42,409 nt of DNA from an uncultured Prevotella sp. (GTDB lineage Bacteria > Bacteroidota > Bacteroidia > Bacteroidales > Bacteroidaceae). The stretch lies in contig UQCW01000018.1 in NCBI GenBank assembly GCA_900539625.1, positions 1-42,409 on the forward strand, in the 5' to 3' direction. The notes below the pieces were generated by a model. It searched no databases. It was not told where the DNA came from and saw nothing but the letters and a program-made list of their open reading frames with translations. This document shows positions 42,331 to 42,409 of this stretch, in pieces. The translations under genes were made by a program, and so were the position numbers. Each line of letters starts with the position of its first letter. Within the stretch, counting starts at the first letter, position 1.

Positions 42331-42409
42331 TTGTAACCATCCGAAACCCACCGTCTTGTACGTTCCCCAATATGTGGCGAACTTTGTGTCCAAAAAGTCA
42401 TGTTCAATT
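42322..42409 (-). CDS. 3' end of a gene truncated by the window
   Basis: The minus-strand frame covers the last 28 codons before TGA at 42322-42324, translating to IEHDFLDTKFATYWGTYKTV and then GFGWLQSA. The rest of the gene is outside the window. The aromatic and Thr-rich character suggests a beta-rich protein. It is supported by the strong terminator overlapping its stop codon. No family is recognised. Confidence 0.45.
   Translation of the reverse strand, partial: IEHDFLDTKFATYWGTYKTVGFGWLQSA

Overview
The window looks like a chromosomal segment from a Bacteroidales anaerobe, most likely Prevotella or a close relative. The supporting evidence is a short group-specific primary sigma factor, promoters with the Bacteroidetes TAnnTTTG element (often with TTG about 20 bases upstream), a PorE-like OmpA lipoprotein of the type IX secretion system, PCMD, DUF4295 and DUF2582 proteins, the order rpmB-rpmG-DUF4295-ftsY-rimO-HU, and protein-level matches throughout. 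No tRNA, rRNA, CRISPR array or complete insertion sequence was seen. The species is not determined.

Layout, left to right. 1-386: no secure gene, a truncated copy of a dispersed repeat, and the terminator of the next gene. 387-3206 (-): a DPP IV-type serine peptidase and a small lipoprotein. 3631-6805 (+): a clostripain-like lipoprotein, a DivIC/FtsB-like division protein, a small membrane protein and rpoD. 6969-8141 (-): an oxygen-reducing flavodiiron protein. 8375-18051 (-): a run led by gyrA, followed by two tandem paralogous TPR proteins, an M3 oligopeptidase, dCMP deaminase and an S41 peptidase. 18423-25333 (-): an esterase-like hydrolase, a GH5-like protein that lacks the expected acid/base residue, metH without its reactivation domain, smpB and a DMP19-like protein. 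25689-29103 (-): a MATE transporter and the PorE-like protein. 29104-29522: a 22-bp tandem array between divergent promoters, followed by a 67-residue winged-helix protein (+). 29909-36320 (-): a membrane protein with an N-terminal HU domain and a C-terminal LysM domain, a stand-alone HU protein, rimO, ftsY, DUF4295, rpmG, rpmB and a HAD phosphatase. 36964-42172 (+): an outer-membrane barrel protein, a PCMD protein, nadC and a C69 dipeptidase. The 3' end of a minus-strand gene and its terminator lie at the right edge.

The gene content is mostly housekeeping (replication topology, transcription, translation, protein targeting, NAD and methionine synthesis, cell division) combined with a peptide-degrading set: DPP IV, clostripain-like, S41, M3 and C69 enzymes, which fits a proteolytic anaerobe.

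The least ordinary signals are four. First, the HU-transmembrane-LysM protein has an architecture that could link the nucleoid to the cell wall. Second, a family of short elements with inverted ends (long form about 180 bp, short form about 80-95 bp) sits at the 3' ends of several genes and supplies stop codons. Third, the 22-bp array has a period close to two helical turns. Fourth, the GH5-like protein may be a pseudoenzyme.
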